A DNA stretch of 64,000 nucleotides, taken from the NCBI GenBank assembly GCA_026075535.2, contig AP026539.1:1612001-1676000 (forward strand), written 5' to 3'. Within the stretch, counting starts at the first letter, position 1; each line of letters starts with the position of its first letter. This document shows positions 8,371 through 18,313 of the stretch, in pieces. The notes under the pieces were generated by a model that was given only the letters and a program-made list of their open reading frames with translations, had not been told where the DNA came from and ran no database searches. This DNA is from Tricholoma matsutake. Its lineage: Eukaryota > Basidiomycota > Agaricomycetes > Agaricales > Tricholomataceae. The translations under genes and the position numbers were made by a program.

Positions 8371-10108
8371 CCTGCTGCAACTGCTGCTTTTCTGTAAAGA
8401 TCCTTGCCATCCCAAGAAAGTTTAGTCGCAGGTGGTCTGGGATGGTTGTGGGCATCTTCCAGGATGACAATTGCACATCGATCTGCACGATCAATTGGGG
8501 AGTATATCTTGATCTTTGTGTTACATTTTCGGTGAACAAGATTGCCTTCAACCACTTCTCTGTCCTTGACATGGGTATAAGCTAGCGGCAACCAAGTCAA
8601 TACAGTAATAGTGTTATGTAATGAGCAAAACTCATGACATTTGCGCTTGCCGCATCCACCATTTTGAGGTAAGATAACCTGAGCACACTTTGATGTATCA
8701 AGTGAGGAACTCTTGAACAAGCCAGTTATCCCATTATCAGACTGGAAGAGCTTGATAAGTAAGTCCTCTTTTACATTGCGTGGAATTGTCATAAAACGGT
8801 GTGTTCTGGGTGTGCCATTCTGAAACTTCTCACAGCCAATAAACCCTCACTTTCCATCAAAGTTAATCTGAAAACAGAATGTCAGTGGATGTGTCTGAAT
8901 TTTATATGTTGATCATAGAAGATACCTTTCAATGGCTGGTAAACTGGGAGACCATCACATTGAATGCCTGTCTCCTGATTGATATGCAAACAAGCCTGAT
9001 TTGAAGCTTCTCGGTAAAATCTAGATCAAGATGATTGAATGGAGTAAGCAGTGACACACAGAAACATATGCAGTGGCTCACAACTCTATGGATGAGACTT
9101 CCTTTTCATTAACCTCTCTTTCTGCATCCCACAGTTCTCGCATCTCCTCATCATCGGGTTCATATCGTTCACACCCATCAAGCAAGGTGAGATTGATTTC
9201 ACTGCAGTGAAAGATGCCTTGGCATTTATGTTCAGCCAGTTGACATTGCTGGTTGTCAAGTGCGATAACAACTGGAGCTTTCTTTAAAGCAACATGCCCC
9301 GCACTTCCTCCACCCCATGCATCTTGATCCTATAAATGATTTGAGGTGATTACCAATTCAATATATGGTGAATGCATACCTGGGACTTGATAATAGCTGC
9401 CATAGAGAGTGGCATTCCACTTGAATCCTTCCACTCTCATGGATCATCTGAGAGATCAAGGAGGTATGTGATATCCTCGCCTTGTTGTGGCACTGTCCAG
9501 CACGTAGGTATTGATGTTAACTTTATCAAGGTTTGACATCTTAATTGTCATGTTATCCTAACTCTTGCATCCAGATCTGATGGGCTTTCCGTGGACTGCT
9601 TTGCACACTTCTTCTTTGGCTTTCCAGCAGCACAGTGCAGTGGTTTGGTGAACATGATATCTGAATCTGGCTCCAAATCAGAAGAGTTGCTCGTCCCAAC
9701 AAGGTCAAGAATATTTCGGTCTTTCTGCTGTTCCAATTTGATGACTGTAGTTTTCTTGGAGTGCTTTCTTTTTTGTGGTTGAGCTTCTGCATCATCTGAA
9801 TCATCTGATATGACAATTGGCATTGCAGGCAGTGGTGTGATAGAGCACAACAGTGATTGATTAACATGGGAAGATGACTGTGATGATGAGCATGAAGATG
9901 ATGCAACACCATGAGCCACAGTCTTACTGGAATGCTTTGCCGAGGGCTGTGGCACTGTGCATATCATAGAGTGTGGTGTAATAGATTGGCTGAAAAGTGG
10001 AGTCACTGGGTTTTTTGGTCTTGTAGATTGGAATGACTGTCCCAGCCAGTTCATGAATGTGTCAAGATCAAGCCAGTTCACGGCATTCTCAACAGTGTAA
10101 TAATCCAA
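8371..10108 (-). pseudogene. Decayed multi-copy basidiomycete gene with Cys/His-rich domains, possibly transposon-derived
   Basis: Several exons read in order on the minus strand. A Ser-rich acidic N-terminal part spans 10108-9548 (IVISDDSDDAE, basic KKKCAK). A Cys/His block near 9290-9080 reads CQLAEHKCQGIFHCSEINLT, then CERYEPDDEEMRELWD. Further exons carry CLHINQETGIQCDGLPVY and a C-terminal part (8792-8371) with CGKRKCHEFC and RKCNTKIKIYSP, ending in DAHNHPRPPATKLS. The HNHPRP ending recalls WRKY/GCM1-like zinc fingers of Mutator-like transposases, but I am not certain of the family. Likely introns separate the blocks (a GTGAGC donor follows the block ending near 9080). A TGA interrupts the frame at 8847-8849, and the 3' part is cut off by the LTR at 8370. 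Confidence 0.55.
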
Positions 10109-10650
10109 TGCTTGAAGCTCTGCAGGGAATGTCTGTATCGCATGCCGTTTAAACTAATCAGATCACTTGAGTATGGTGCACCATGCAGGAGTATGTGTAC
10201 CTCTTCAATGTATGCATTGAACTTTTCTATCCCTACTGTCTTTAGAATGTTAGGTATGCGACTCATGCAAGCATCTGGTGTAGACTCTGGGGTACTTGAT
10301 GAGGACACCATAATGATTGAGGTATCGAAAACAAGAATTTGACAAGAATGCCACAGGTTTATTCGGAATTGGTGTGGTGGCCCCCTCATACATGATATTG
10401 CTTACTATGGAAATAGTGTGGTAGGACAATGGGGGGTGGGGGACCCATAATTTAACAAACATGACATCCATAACAGGAAGGTGGCGGGATGCCAACTTGC
10501 GCTCACTGGTGGAACTCAATCAGCTGCTGGTGGATGTCACCGAGTTCCACTGACTCGGAACTCACTTCCACTTCCTCAAACTCACTTCCACTTCCACTAC
10601 TTCTGTATATACTCCCACTATGTGCACCTGCTTGCAGGGTGATGTAACTT
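10109..10650. other. Upstream flank of the zinc-binding pseudogene; no clear gene
   Basis: Short minus-strand frames exist (for example 10519-10250 and 10389-10078) and may be further 5' exons of the pseudogene. A Glu/Ser-rich stretch near 10520-10600 looks protein-like on the minus strand. I cannot assign a function. Confidence 0.3.
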
Positions 10651-10680
10651 GTTTTATTTAGTATATAATAGAATTTAATT

Positions 10681-10851
10681 GGACTCAAAAAAATAGTAGT
10701 AAAACCAGTCGAAACCAGTCTTTTGGGGGCAACTGGTCCTATTCAGTTCAGTTGGGGTCCTTCAAGTGTGGGCAATGGTTTGTACCAGTTGCAGTCCAGG
10801 GTTACCCCTCTTGGGAGTTGAAAAACCAGACCAAACTGGACCTTAAAACAC
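10681..10851. mobile_element. MITE fragment with CCAGT-rich arms, right end at a TA
   Basis: The right edge, ACTGGACCTTAAAACAC followed by TA, is the inverted form of the TAGTGTTTAAAGGTCCAGT edge seen at 15865, 21355 and 30520. The body repeats AACCAGTC and CAGTTCAGTT words. The left end is unclear. Confidence 0.5.
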
Positions 10852-10869
10852 TACATCTGGCAGCACCCC

Positions 10870-10901
10870 CATCTCCCCCTGCAAGCAGTGGCTCACAAGC
10901 T
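10870..10901. repeat. Quasi-palindromic module (GCAAGCAG/GCTCACAAGC)
   Basis: One of about eleven copies between 10.8 and 19.3 kb with the pattern CCCTGCAAGCAG, T or A, GGCTCRCAG. Other clear copies are at about 11313, 11424, 11504, 14779, 15319, 17369, 17509, 18619, 19026 and 19284. The best-preserved core, GCAAGCAGGTGCTTGC, is nearly self-complementary. Confidence 0.6.
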
Positions 10902-11157
10902 GGGTGGTGGTGCTGTGTCAGAGTGGTAGTGAAGGGCAGTCAGCAGTTGGATGTCACCATTCATGGTACATCTACTAACTGATGTAGATACCATGGCAGG
11001 TGGCTGTGTATGACAAAGTGGTTGGCCATGTCATCAACACTGCCTCCCTCCCTCCCTCCTCTCCACTCTGCCACCACCACTACTGCATGCACACATGCCA
11101 CCAGCATTCCCATGCCCACTCCCATCACCACCACCTTCAAGTGAGCTGACTGGACTA

Positions 11158-11285
11158 GTGTTTTAAGTTTTCCTTTGGTCCAGTTTTTTGACCTCTAAGA
11201 GGGTTAACAAGTCTAGACCAACACCCCAAGTCAGTCAGACCATAACCAGTTTAGACCAGTTTCAACCAGTTTTTGAGTCTAATTA
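11158..11285. mobile_element. MITE fragment, left end at a TA
   Basis: It begins after TA (11156-11157) with GTGTTTTAAGTTTTCC and continues with GGTCCAGTTTTTTGACC and several ACCAGTTT words. It looks like an inverted partner of the fragment at 10681-10851, but no single clean element can be drawn across both. Confidence 0.45.
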
Positions 11286-11309
11286 TATAGTAAATTGAAT
11301 TATTTACAT

Positions 11310-11715
11310 TCACACCCTGCAAGCAGGTGCTCGCAGCAGTGGGGTATAGCTAGAGAATGAACAAATGAAAATGAAAATGAAAACAAGAATGAAGAGAAAA
11401 AAAACAGCCCCACCCTCTCACATCCCTGTGAGCAGAGGCTTGCAGCAGTAGTGTAGGTGCTGGCCTTGAATTTGGTCATCATGGTCCAGAAACAGGCCCA
11501 TTGCCACCCTGCAAGCAGAGGCTCACAGTGGCAGTGCAGGGCTTGCATGGGGTACCTATAGGGTTCATGTGTGTCATTCCATGGGTAGGTGATGTCATTA
11601 TGAAGATGCAGGAACCTAAAAACAAGGAAAAACATTTAGTTAGCTTAAAAGAAAGAAATCAACATATCCAAGTGCCCAAATGATGAACTGACATCATTTG
11701 GGCCCCCTGCTTTGT
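11310..11715 (+). repeat. Partial copy of the composite dispersed repeat
   Basis: It contains three copies of the GCAAGCAG module, an A-rich stretch (ACATTTAGTTAGCTTAAAAG) and the second quasi-palindromic core GCCCAAATGATG...CATCATTTGGGC (about 11673-11703). The same order of parts occurs at 18480-19690. No coding potential is seen. Confidence 0.6.
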
Positions 11716-12165
11716 GTTTGTTGGCTTGTGTGGTCATGGGTGCTGACAGGGTGGTGGTGCGGCATCAAAAAAGCCCCAGAGGGAGGATGAAAGAGGGAAG
11801 GAAGGATCAGTTGGCAGAAAGAATGTGTATGTGCATTGTCAATCACTTGTTCTGGCAATTGCTGGATAGTGATTGACACAGTGAGCACATTGATTTCAGT
11901 GACTCTGAGGCCTCCTCCACTGTTGCCAATGGTAAGAATACTGTTGAGACCAGTGGGAGAGTATTGTATTAATCCACTACAACTTGAATTTCATTTGTAT
12001 TGCAAATGAATGAGAACCCAACTCAAACTTGAGTCAAACTCGAGTTGATCAAGTCCTCAAGTTAATGCATTTTACAGTATATCTGGCCACAACCCTTCCA
12101 CATCACATTAAACACTTAACTACTTACTCCAGAACATACTGATACACTCTATGATTCATTTCCAA
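11716..12165. other. No recognisable feature
   Basis: CpG-poor, without a convincing frame or repeat ends. Confidence 0.5.
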
Positions 12166-12170
12166 GTCTT

Positions 12171-12588
12171 TACAGCACTTTGCATAAAGCTTGACAGCCA
12201 CCAAAAATTGGATAAACATGAGCAAATTTGCTCTCATAGTCATTTTATGGCTTCCACAACAGCTTTCTGGCTTAGATTTTGGTGAAGGAAGTGTATATAA
12301 ATGGCCTCGAAGTGCCATTGTCTGTAGATAATTGATTGTCTATGATTCCATACTTCCAAAATAAATCTCTAGAAGATTCTGGCTTGGATTTCTCAGTGCA
12401 ACATCTCAGAAAACATGTTAAACAAGATGTTTACTTGACAGATATGTTCTGATGTTATTTATACACACATCCTTCACCAATATCTAAGCCAGAAAGCTGT
12501 TGTGGAAGCCATAAAATGGCTGCAAGAGCAAATTTGCTCATGCTTATCAAATTTTCAGCAACTGTCAAACTTTAGGCAAAGCACTGTA
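12171..12588. mobile_element. Palindromic MITE, family X copy 1
   Basis: Two arms of about 130 bp are inverted copies. The left arm runs TACAGCACTTTGC... to GCTTAGATTTTGGTGAAGG, and the right arm is its reverse complement ending GCAAAGCACTGTA. Both arms share GAGCAAATTTGCTC and CATTTTATGGCTTCCACAAC. A second member is at 38668-39012. There is no coding capacity, and the target duplication is not clear. Confidence 0.8.
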
Positions 12589-12599
12589 AACTATTTTCT

Positions 12600-13145
12600 G
12601 ACATGTATTAAGCTCACAAATGGCAAAAATGTGAGAAATAACAACTTGCCATTTTCACTCTTAAGCCTATTTTATATTTGGGGGGGAATCTAGAACTGCA
12701 TGGCTTTTTAAATTTGACTCATTGGAAGATAAGTTATAGCTGTAAAACTATCAAAATTGTCACTTGCCCTGTTACTCACTTTCTTTCCTATCAAATAAGA
12801 TCTGTTTGGAGGTGAGTTCTGGAGCATAAACTACATTTTTACAAGGCCCTATTAATTTCTGTTGTTTGATGCACAGCAAAGTGACATCTGCATGCCCAGC
12901 ATTATATTGTCTGGCAACTGCTGGAATGAATGATTGTGCATTGATGGACATGTGCAGATTCTTGCAAATGGTGTGACTTTCATTTTTGGGAGCACAAACA
13001 TGACCACATGGTCTGTGTGCAGCCACAAGGTATATAAGCATGCTCAAAATCAGCACTCTTCCCCCATGCATGTCCCAGTGTAGTAAAATAAGAAGTATAA
13101 TAGTATAAATAATAATTACTTTCTCTCTGAATGGTTTACATCAAG
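12600..13145. other. No recognisable feature
   Basis: A 99-codon minus-strand frame (13071-12772) has no family resemblance I can name. The region is otherwise CpG-poor non-coding sequence. Confidence 0.4.
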
Positions 13146-13149
13146 TAGA

Positions 13150-13316
13150 TATATATATACAAGGGTTTTCAATTGGTTTTGAATAATTTTGAAAACAAGG
13201 TAACCATGAACCAGACTGGTCTTAAATAGGTGTAACTATAACCAAGTGGACCAGACCAAGGTTCAGTTCAGTTCAGTTCCTGGTTTTTTTTCAGTCCATA
13301 GGACTGAACCTTAGAA
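13150..13316. mobile_element. MITE fragment of the CCAGT-rich type
   Basis: ACCAGACTGG, GACCAGACC and three tandem GTTCA units are followed by GGACTGAACCTTAGAAAACTAGA, resembling the right ends of the other TA-flanked MITEs. The left edge is not defined. Confidence 0.4.
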
Positions 13317-13319
13317 AAC

Positions 13320-13704
13320 TAGACTGGATGGAATGTAGGCCCAAACAATGGCAACCATTGTTTGGGCCATGTATAAGTTTTTCTTTCTTTTTTCTTTTTT
13401 TGCTTTTTGTTTTTATCAATCAACTAATTGTATTTTATTGCTTTTTAGGTTGCATACTACTGGGGATGACCTGCCACAAAGAAAAATGTGCAATGCACAC
13501 CCACACCCACCCAATCCCCTCCTCCCCATTCAAATGGGATGCAAGGCTGTCAACATGGGCTAGGAGGGTGCAGAGGGGTCTCAGGAGACCCCAGAAGGGG
13601 GATACCTGCCTAGTAAGCACCCACTAAACCCCTACTCACTGACACACCCAGCCCCCCCTCAAACAAAAACAACAGAAATTCATGACAATGCCAACCCACC
13701 ACAG
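13320..13704 (-). repeat. Composite dispersed repeat copy A, distal part
   Basis: Its reverse complement matches 19350-19680: GGGTGCTTAC..., CACCCTCCTAGCCCATGT, an A-rich linker, then a hairpin. The hairpin at 13338-13368 is a perfect 14-bp inverted repeat (GGCCCAAACAATGG) with a 3-nt loop. The copy is split from its other half (14759-15420) by the palindromic element at 13707-14756. Confidence 0.75.
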
Positions 13705-13706
13705 TA

Positions 13707-14756
13707 CTGGGGCTGACCTGCATTTCCCACAGAAATACAGCCTTAGAAACTTGTTTTAAGACTTCTGATGTGTATATCCTTTGGATATTCTTAATATGTA
13801 TGTAAAAGAAATGTCAGGGAAATATTTTACATGTATCCAAGCTGTATCTGCAAAGAACATAAAAGGTGTATTCTACAATATTTCTTTCAGATCCTTTCTG
13901 GAAACATTTTTCATGTTCCCTTTGTGTAAGTTAAGGAAACACTTTTTATGTAATTATGGCTGTATCTGCAGAAAACACTTGACATATATTTTATTATGTG
14001 TTTTCTCTGGATACATGCAAAGAACAAAGGGGTTACCATGGTTACACATGTATCTCTAGGAAACACATAATAAAATTACATGTTAAATGTTTTCTGCAGA
14101 TACAGGCATAATTGCATAAAAAGTGTTTCTTTAACTTACACAAAGGGAACATGAAAAATGTTTCCAGAAGGGATCTGAAAGAAACATTGTAGAATACACC
14201 TTTTATGTTCCTTGCAGATACAGCTTGGATACATGTAAAATATTTCCCTGACATTTATTTTACATACATTAGGGTTGTTCATGGTAGCCATTCTTGGGCC
14301 ATTTTTGGCTCATTTTCAAACTTGTTTTTGGCTCATTTTTGTGTATTTGGCAGAGGAACAAACAAAAGGGAATGAAAAATGAAATGGAAAATGACATGAA
14401 AAATGGTTACTGTGAACACCCTGGGAAGGAAATTTTAGAAAAATGGAGCAAAAATGCATTTTTCTTGCCAGGCACAGTGCCAAAAAGATGAAAAATGATC
14501 ATTTTATGGTTCCCTTTTTACAAAAGCAAGGGTGGGGTTCCATTTTACATTCATTTTACATTCATTCTCAGTTCCATTCTTGAGAAAAATGGAATCAAAA
14601 TGAAATTCAAAATGATTGAAAAATGAGTGGAAAATGAACCAAAAATGCCAACCGTGAACAACCCTATTTTAAGAATATCCAAAGGATATACACATCAGAA
14701 GTCTTAAAACAAGTTTCTAAGGCTGTGTTTCTGTGTGAAACACAGGTCAGCCCCAG
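13707..14756. mobile_element. 1-kb palindromic transposable element with TA target duplication
   Basis: The terminal inverted repeats begin CTGGGGCTGACCTG and extend inward for several hundred bases. TA flanks both ends (13705-13706 and 14757-14758). The two arms are so alike that both read out the same peptide on opposite strands (KYFTCIQAVSA...NIKGVFYN). The right arm is broken by a nested MITE (14271-14665). TA duplication and long inverted repeats fit a non-autonomous Tc1/mariner-type element. Confidence 0.85.
14271..14665. mobile_element. MITE nested in the palindromic element
   Basis: It begins AGGGTTGTTCATGGT and ends with the complement ACCGTGAACAACCCT. The interior is full of CATTTTT/AAAAATG words and is itself partly palindromic. 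The uninterrupted arm at about 13790 shows the empty site. The flanking direct repeat is probably ATT. Confidence 0.75.
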
Positions 14757-14758
14757 TA

Positions 14759-15420
14759 GTGCCACCCACTCCCACCACTGCAAGCACCTGCTTGCAGGTT
14801 GGGTAGGGTGAGTGGATGACAGCAGGCACCGATGACAACAAGGAACAAGCACCAGGGGCCCACCACAACAAGGAACCCCAGGACCCACCATGACAACCCA
14901 ACAACAACACCAACACCAGCACCAACCACATGACACACCACCCACCTCCAGCCCCATGGGTGGATGACAGGTGGAATGATGTTGGGATGATGATGACCCA
15001 CACCCACAACACCCAACAACTGCAGTGACACAGGGTAGCCATGGGACCACAAGGAGCCCAGGAGGACAATGATGACAATGACAGGGGATGACAGGGATGG
15101 CCACAATGCAGGAAATGAGGAGCAAAGAACACAAGGGGGGGGGATGCCAATGGGGGACGGTACAACCAAAGTAAAAATGGCAGCATCACCCAGGGCTGGA
15201 GGAATGGCACACGAGGAAGGCACAGGAGGCACCATACAACAAGGAAAACAGGCCCAGCAGGGAGCTGTGGGGAGGGATTATGGCAACAAATGATGACACA
15301 CCACCCACCCCCAGCCTCATGAGCAACTGTTTGTGAGGTGTATTGTGGGTGGAATGACAGACCTAGCACAGTGGGGCCCATCCCCTTCCCCTGCACTTTG
15401 TGTGGGGAGGGATTTTTTTT
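14759..15420 (-). repeat. Composite dispersed repeat copy A, proximal part
   Basis: The reverse complement aligns by eye with about 18800-19310 (TGCCTRCYRTCATCCA, CCTACCCAACCTGCAAGCAG, GGTGGGTGGTGTGTCAT). Long frames on the minus strand here (for example 15396-14704) are low-complexity Val/Cys/Trp-rich and are not treated as genes. Confidence 0.7.
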
Positions 15421-15615
15421 TACTTTTAATTATTTATTAGTAATGTGCCCCCCCTCCCCCATGAAAAATGGGGGAGGGATTTTTTTCTTCATGTTTTTAC
15501 CTCCTTTCTTGCGTTCAATGTGAGGGATGTCATTAATTTAAAAAAATTGATCTTAATTACTTCAAAGAAAATTAGAGTTATGAGTCTGAGTGTCATAAAT
15601 AAACCTTATATTACT
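15421..15615. other. T-rich and A-rich spacer, no feature seen
   Basis: Homopolymer-rich sequence with a 13-bp near-palindrome CCCCTCCCCCATGAAAAATGGGGGAGGG around 15448-15475. Confidence 0.4.
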
Positions 15616-15621
15616 AACTGA

Positions 15622-15722
15622 TAATTCTCCTGTGGCTCAACCAGTTGAGCACACTTGCTTGGTTTGTCATGTGCTCACTTTATGGTGAAGTCTTGAGTTC
15701 AATCCTTGCTCTGCCCAAATTT
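15622..15722 (+). mobile_element. Candidate tRNA-derived SINE head
   Basis: TGGCTCAACCAGTTGAGCA resembles an A box (TGGCNNAGTGG with a D-arm-like stem). GAGTTCAATCC, about 55 nt later, resembles a B box (GGTTCGANTCC). Together they form an RNA polymerase III internal promoter of tRNA ancestry. A foldable acceptor stem is not seen, so this is not called as a tRNA gene. Confidence 0.5.
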
Positions 15723-15866
15723 ATTTTGTAGGCACTCTAAGAACTTAGGACTCAAAATTTGACTCTCCATTATGGTCTACTCTAAGTTGAGCATCTGGGA
15801 TACCTGGAGTCCAACTGCAATAACCAGAATCCAGTCAGAATAACTGGAGTCTGGTCAGAATAACTA

Positions 15867-16082
15867 GTGTTTAAAGGTCCAGTTCATCAAACTGGAAAAA
15901 GACTACAACTGAACCGGACTGAACCACAAAAAACTGGACCATCAGTTGCAGTTTGGGCTTCCCAGGATGGGAGAACTGCTCAGTTCAGTCTGGTTTTTTG
16001 AGGTCTTACCATAATAGGCAACCAGTTGCAGTTGCAGTTCATCCAAATGGGGCAAAAAAACCGGTCTGAACTGGACTATGGG
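15867..16082. mobile_element. MITE, GTGTTTAAAGGTCCAGT family
   Basis: It starts after TA (15865-15866) with GTGTTTAAAGGTCCAGTTC. The body repeats GAACCGGACTGAACC, AACTGGACC and CAGTTGCAGTT. The right end near GAACTGGACTATG is less conserved. Confidence 0.55.
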
Positions 16083-16084
16083 CA

Positions 16085-16380
16085 TCCATATGAGTCATTT
16101 GGATTGTTTGGGTGTCTGTGTATCCTGGAGATGTGTTGGTATGTGTTGGCTACTTGTATTAGGGTAAAGAAGTATGTTTCTGTGTGTAAGTGTCATTAAT
16201 ATTGTATGTATGTGCATAATGGCCAACATGTGTGCATGTTGGTAATACACCAGCAGTAGTGTTGATGGTGCATGTGTGCAGTGGTGGTGGCAGTATGTGT
16301 GCATGTCATGCTGTGGTGGTGTAATGGTTGGGGGTAACACCAGTGGTCAATCAGTGGTGGCAGCAGTGTGTTACATAAGG
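16085..16380. repeat. Dispersed repeat, partial copy
   Basis: TCCATATGAG, TCCTGGAGATGTGTTGGTATG and TTGTATTAGGGTAARGAAGTA recur in the same order at about 38040-38290. Part of the same element, ending GTGGGGGCAGACTTACA, recurs at 20256-20332. Confidence 0.65.
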
Positions 16381-16668
16381 AGTACCAGGGGTAACCCTCA
16401 GGTATATTTTCTCATACCCATACCTGTACTGTTAAGGGTATGGTGTCACTGCAGGTGTCTGTGGGTTACCCATGGTTATGCATGGGTTTTGACACTTATA
16501 GCAATAACATATATCTCAAAACATAATAACATAATACTGACTATAGCCCCTCTCACATTTGAAGCAAGAGGGGGGAGTGCCATCATCATAGCATAAAACT
16601 AGAATCCAGAACCCCCTCTTGCTTAAAATGTAAGAGGGGGGGGTGCATGGCAGAGGTAGGGCTGTCTC
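16381..16668. other. Short repeats: TACCCATGG words and two AGAGGGGGG-type blocks
   Basis: CCATACCTGTAC and GGTTACCCATGG words recur near 20200 and 24000. Two similar blocks (CCCCTCTCACATTTGAAGCA and the inverted TGCTTAAAATGTAAGAGGGG) lie at 16548 and 16612 and could pair. Confidence 0.45.
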
Positions 16669-16673
16669 GTCAT

Positions 16674-17309
16674 TGTTAAGAAACAGCCCAATTACATAAT
16701 AAAATTTCATTTTTATTTTATTACATCGAATCTGAGAATGATGTGCTCCCATCATTCTGACATCATGATGCAGCCCTTCCATGTGTAGAAAGTCTTAATG
16801 TGGCCATATTCTCAATATGTACAAGGTGGATAGCTATTTTTATCATACTATAGGTAGTAGACTGTCCCTTACTCTCTTGCAATGCAGGTATAGTTAATTA
16901 TTCTTTCTGCTGTGTAGCACTAAAGTCCCTTACTCTCTTGCAACAAAGATAACCTATTCCTGTCTGCCTGTCTGACCACTGAGTGAGGTTCCCTAACCAG
17001 GCAACCTTTCAATCTCATCCCAATCTTGTAGAGAGAACCTGCATGGTCTTAGCTAGCAGATAAGTCATGCAGTGTTGCCTTGACCAGATGGGACAATGTG
17101 GACATTAGGAGCTCAGTCCCTAACATCCTATGGAGTTCCCTCCACCACCTGCATAGATGTGAACTTCAAGTCTCTATCTTGGGGCATTTTTGTATTAAAT
17201 AACTTGACACAATGCACTCAGCCTGCTTAGTGTTGAGAGAGGACCCATCAACTATTGGGGCTCCCTATTCATGTAAAATATCACTAGATAAGTGGGTGTT
17301 GCCCTAACA
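16674..17309. repeat. Solo LTR, 636 bp, TSD GTCAT
   Basis: It begins TGTTAAGAAAC and ends GTTGCCCTAACA. GTCAT is present on both sides (16669-16673 and 17310-17314). The end sequences and an internal stretch (CCTGCATGGTCTTAGCTAGC) match the gypsy-2 LTRs at 32015 and 37025, but the middle is different and longer. GTCCCTTACTCTCTTGCAA occurs twice at 61-nt spacing (16864 and 16925). No internal domain remains, so recombination between LTRs is the likely origin. Confidence 0.85.
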
Positions 17310-17349
17310 GTCATTGTGCTTGCTACCTTTTCTTGTCATCCCCATCCTT

Positions 17350-17600
17350 GTTACTTCCTGTTTCCACCCTGTGAGCAGTTGCTCATGGTGGCAGTTCAGG
17401 GTAGTGGTGGTGGTGGTGGCCATCATCATCATTGTTGCTCCTCATTTCTTCTGGGTTGTTGGTTGTCATTGTGGTCCCACCTTGTCCTTGTTAGCACCAT
17501 CTATCCACCCTTTGAGCAGTGGCTTGCAGTGGTGGTGATGGGTGCTGGGTTGTCCATCCCCCCTCCTGCTTGCATTTGGAGTGAGAAAGGGGGTGGTGGC
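17350..17600 (+). repeat. Composite-repeat fragment with two GCAAGCAG-type modules
   Basis: CACCCTGTGAGCAGTTGCTCATGG and CACCCTTTGAGCAGTGGCTTGCAG lie about 140 nt apart in GT-rich sequence resembling 18600-19030. Confidence 0.5.
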
Positions 17601-17640
17601 ACTTGTAGCCACCTGTAGTCTTATAGAACAGAGCCTGAAA

Positions 17641-17820
17641 CCCTCCACTCATGTTTGCAGCAAGGGAGGGTAGTGGCTGTCATCACCCAGAAAAGAACAA
17701 GAGAACCCCCCACTCATGTTTGCAATGAGGGATGGTGGCCATGGTCACCCAGAAAAGAGAACCCTCCACTCACACTTGCAGTGAGGGAGGGGGTAGGTGA
17801 TGGCCATAGTCACCCAGAAC
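17641..17820. repeat. Minisatellite, three units of about 56-66 bp
   Basis: Units start near 17641, 17707 and 17762. Each has CCCTCCACTCA, TTTGCAGCAAGGGAGGG, GTGGCYRT and TCACCCAGAA. Within each unit CCCTC and GAGGG are arranged to pair. A partial fourth unit may precede at about 17560. Confidence 0.8.
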
Positions 17821-18300
17821 TGTGGCAGTTGGTGTTGCTGTTGTTGCTGCTGTCTTCATTGTTCTTGTTGTTGATGAACTTGTCCAATTGGGCCATGGCT
17901 AAAGCCTGGCATGAACGAGTCCTCTGAGATCTACTTATATATATGTGTGCATAGGTTGTAGGCTTACCTTGGTGCCAGGTGAAGTAAACTAAGCAAATCA
18001 AATGTAGCTACTACTAAGAGAGATGATGAAAGAATGACAAAAGAATAACAAATATCTGAAATGTCCAATATTGTCTTGAACATGATATCTTCACAGTTAA
18101 TACTACCAACAAGTGATCAGTTTCATCTGGAATTAGTTGACTGTTCATGTACAAAAGGGAGGTAGTGCCTGTGTCATAACTGGTATTTCCATCAACTAAC
18201 ACTTAGTATTAATGACCTACATTACAATCACTAGCAAAAAGGATAACAATCCTCTGAGAATTTCAAAGTGACATTATATTTGAAATTATATACAGTGTAA
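17821..18300. other. No recognisable feature
   Basis: No supported gene or repeat edge is seen; sequence composition is as in the surrounding CpG-poor zone. Confidence 0.4.
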
Positions 18301-18313
18301 ATAATGAGTATAA

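Noticed and set aside
8371..8792. 191-codon frame as an intact protein
   Set aside because: Its C-terminal quarter is translated LTR, and a stop precedes its first ATG inside the conserved block.
14664..15396. Long minus-strand frames up to 230 codons
   Set aside because: Low-complexity Val, Cys, Trp and Gly runs from GT/CA-rich repeat DNA; all three frames are open in part, as expected for stop-poor repeats.
15622..15722. Functional tRNA gene
   Set aside because: No acceptor stem or anticodon arm can be drawn; only the internal promoter boxes remain.
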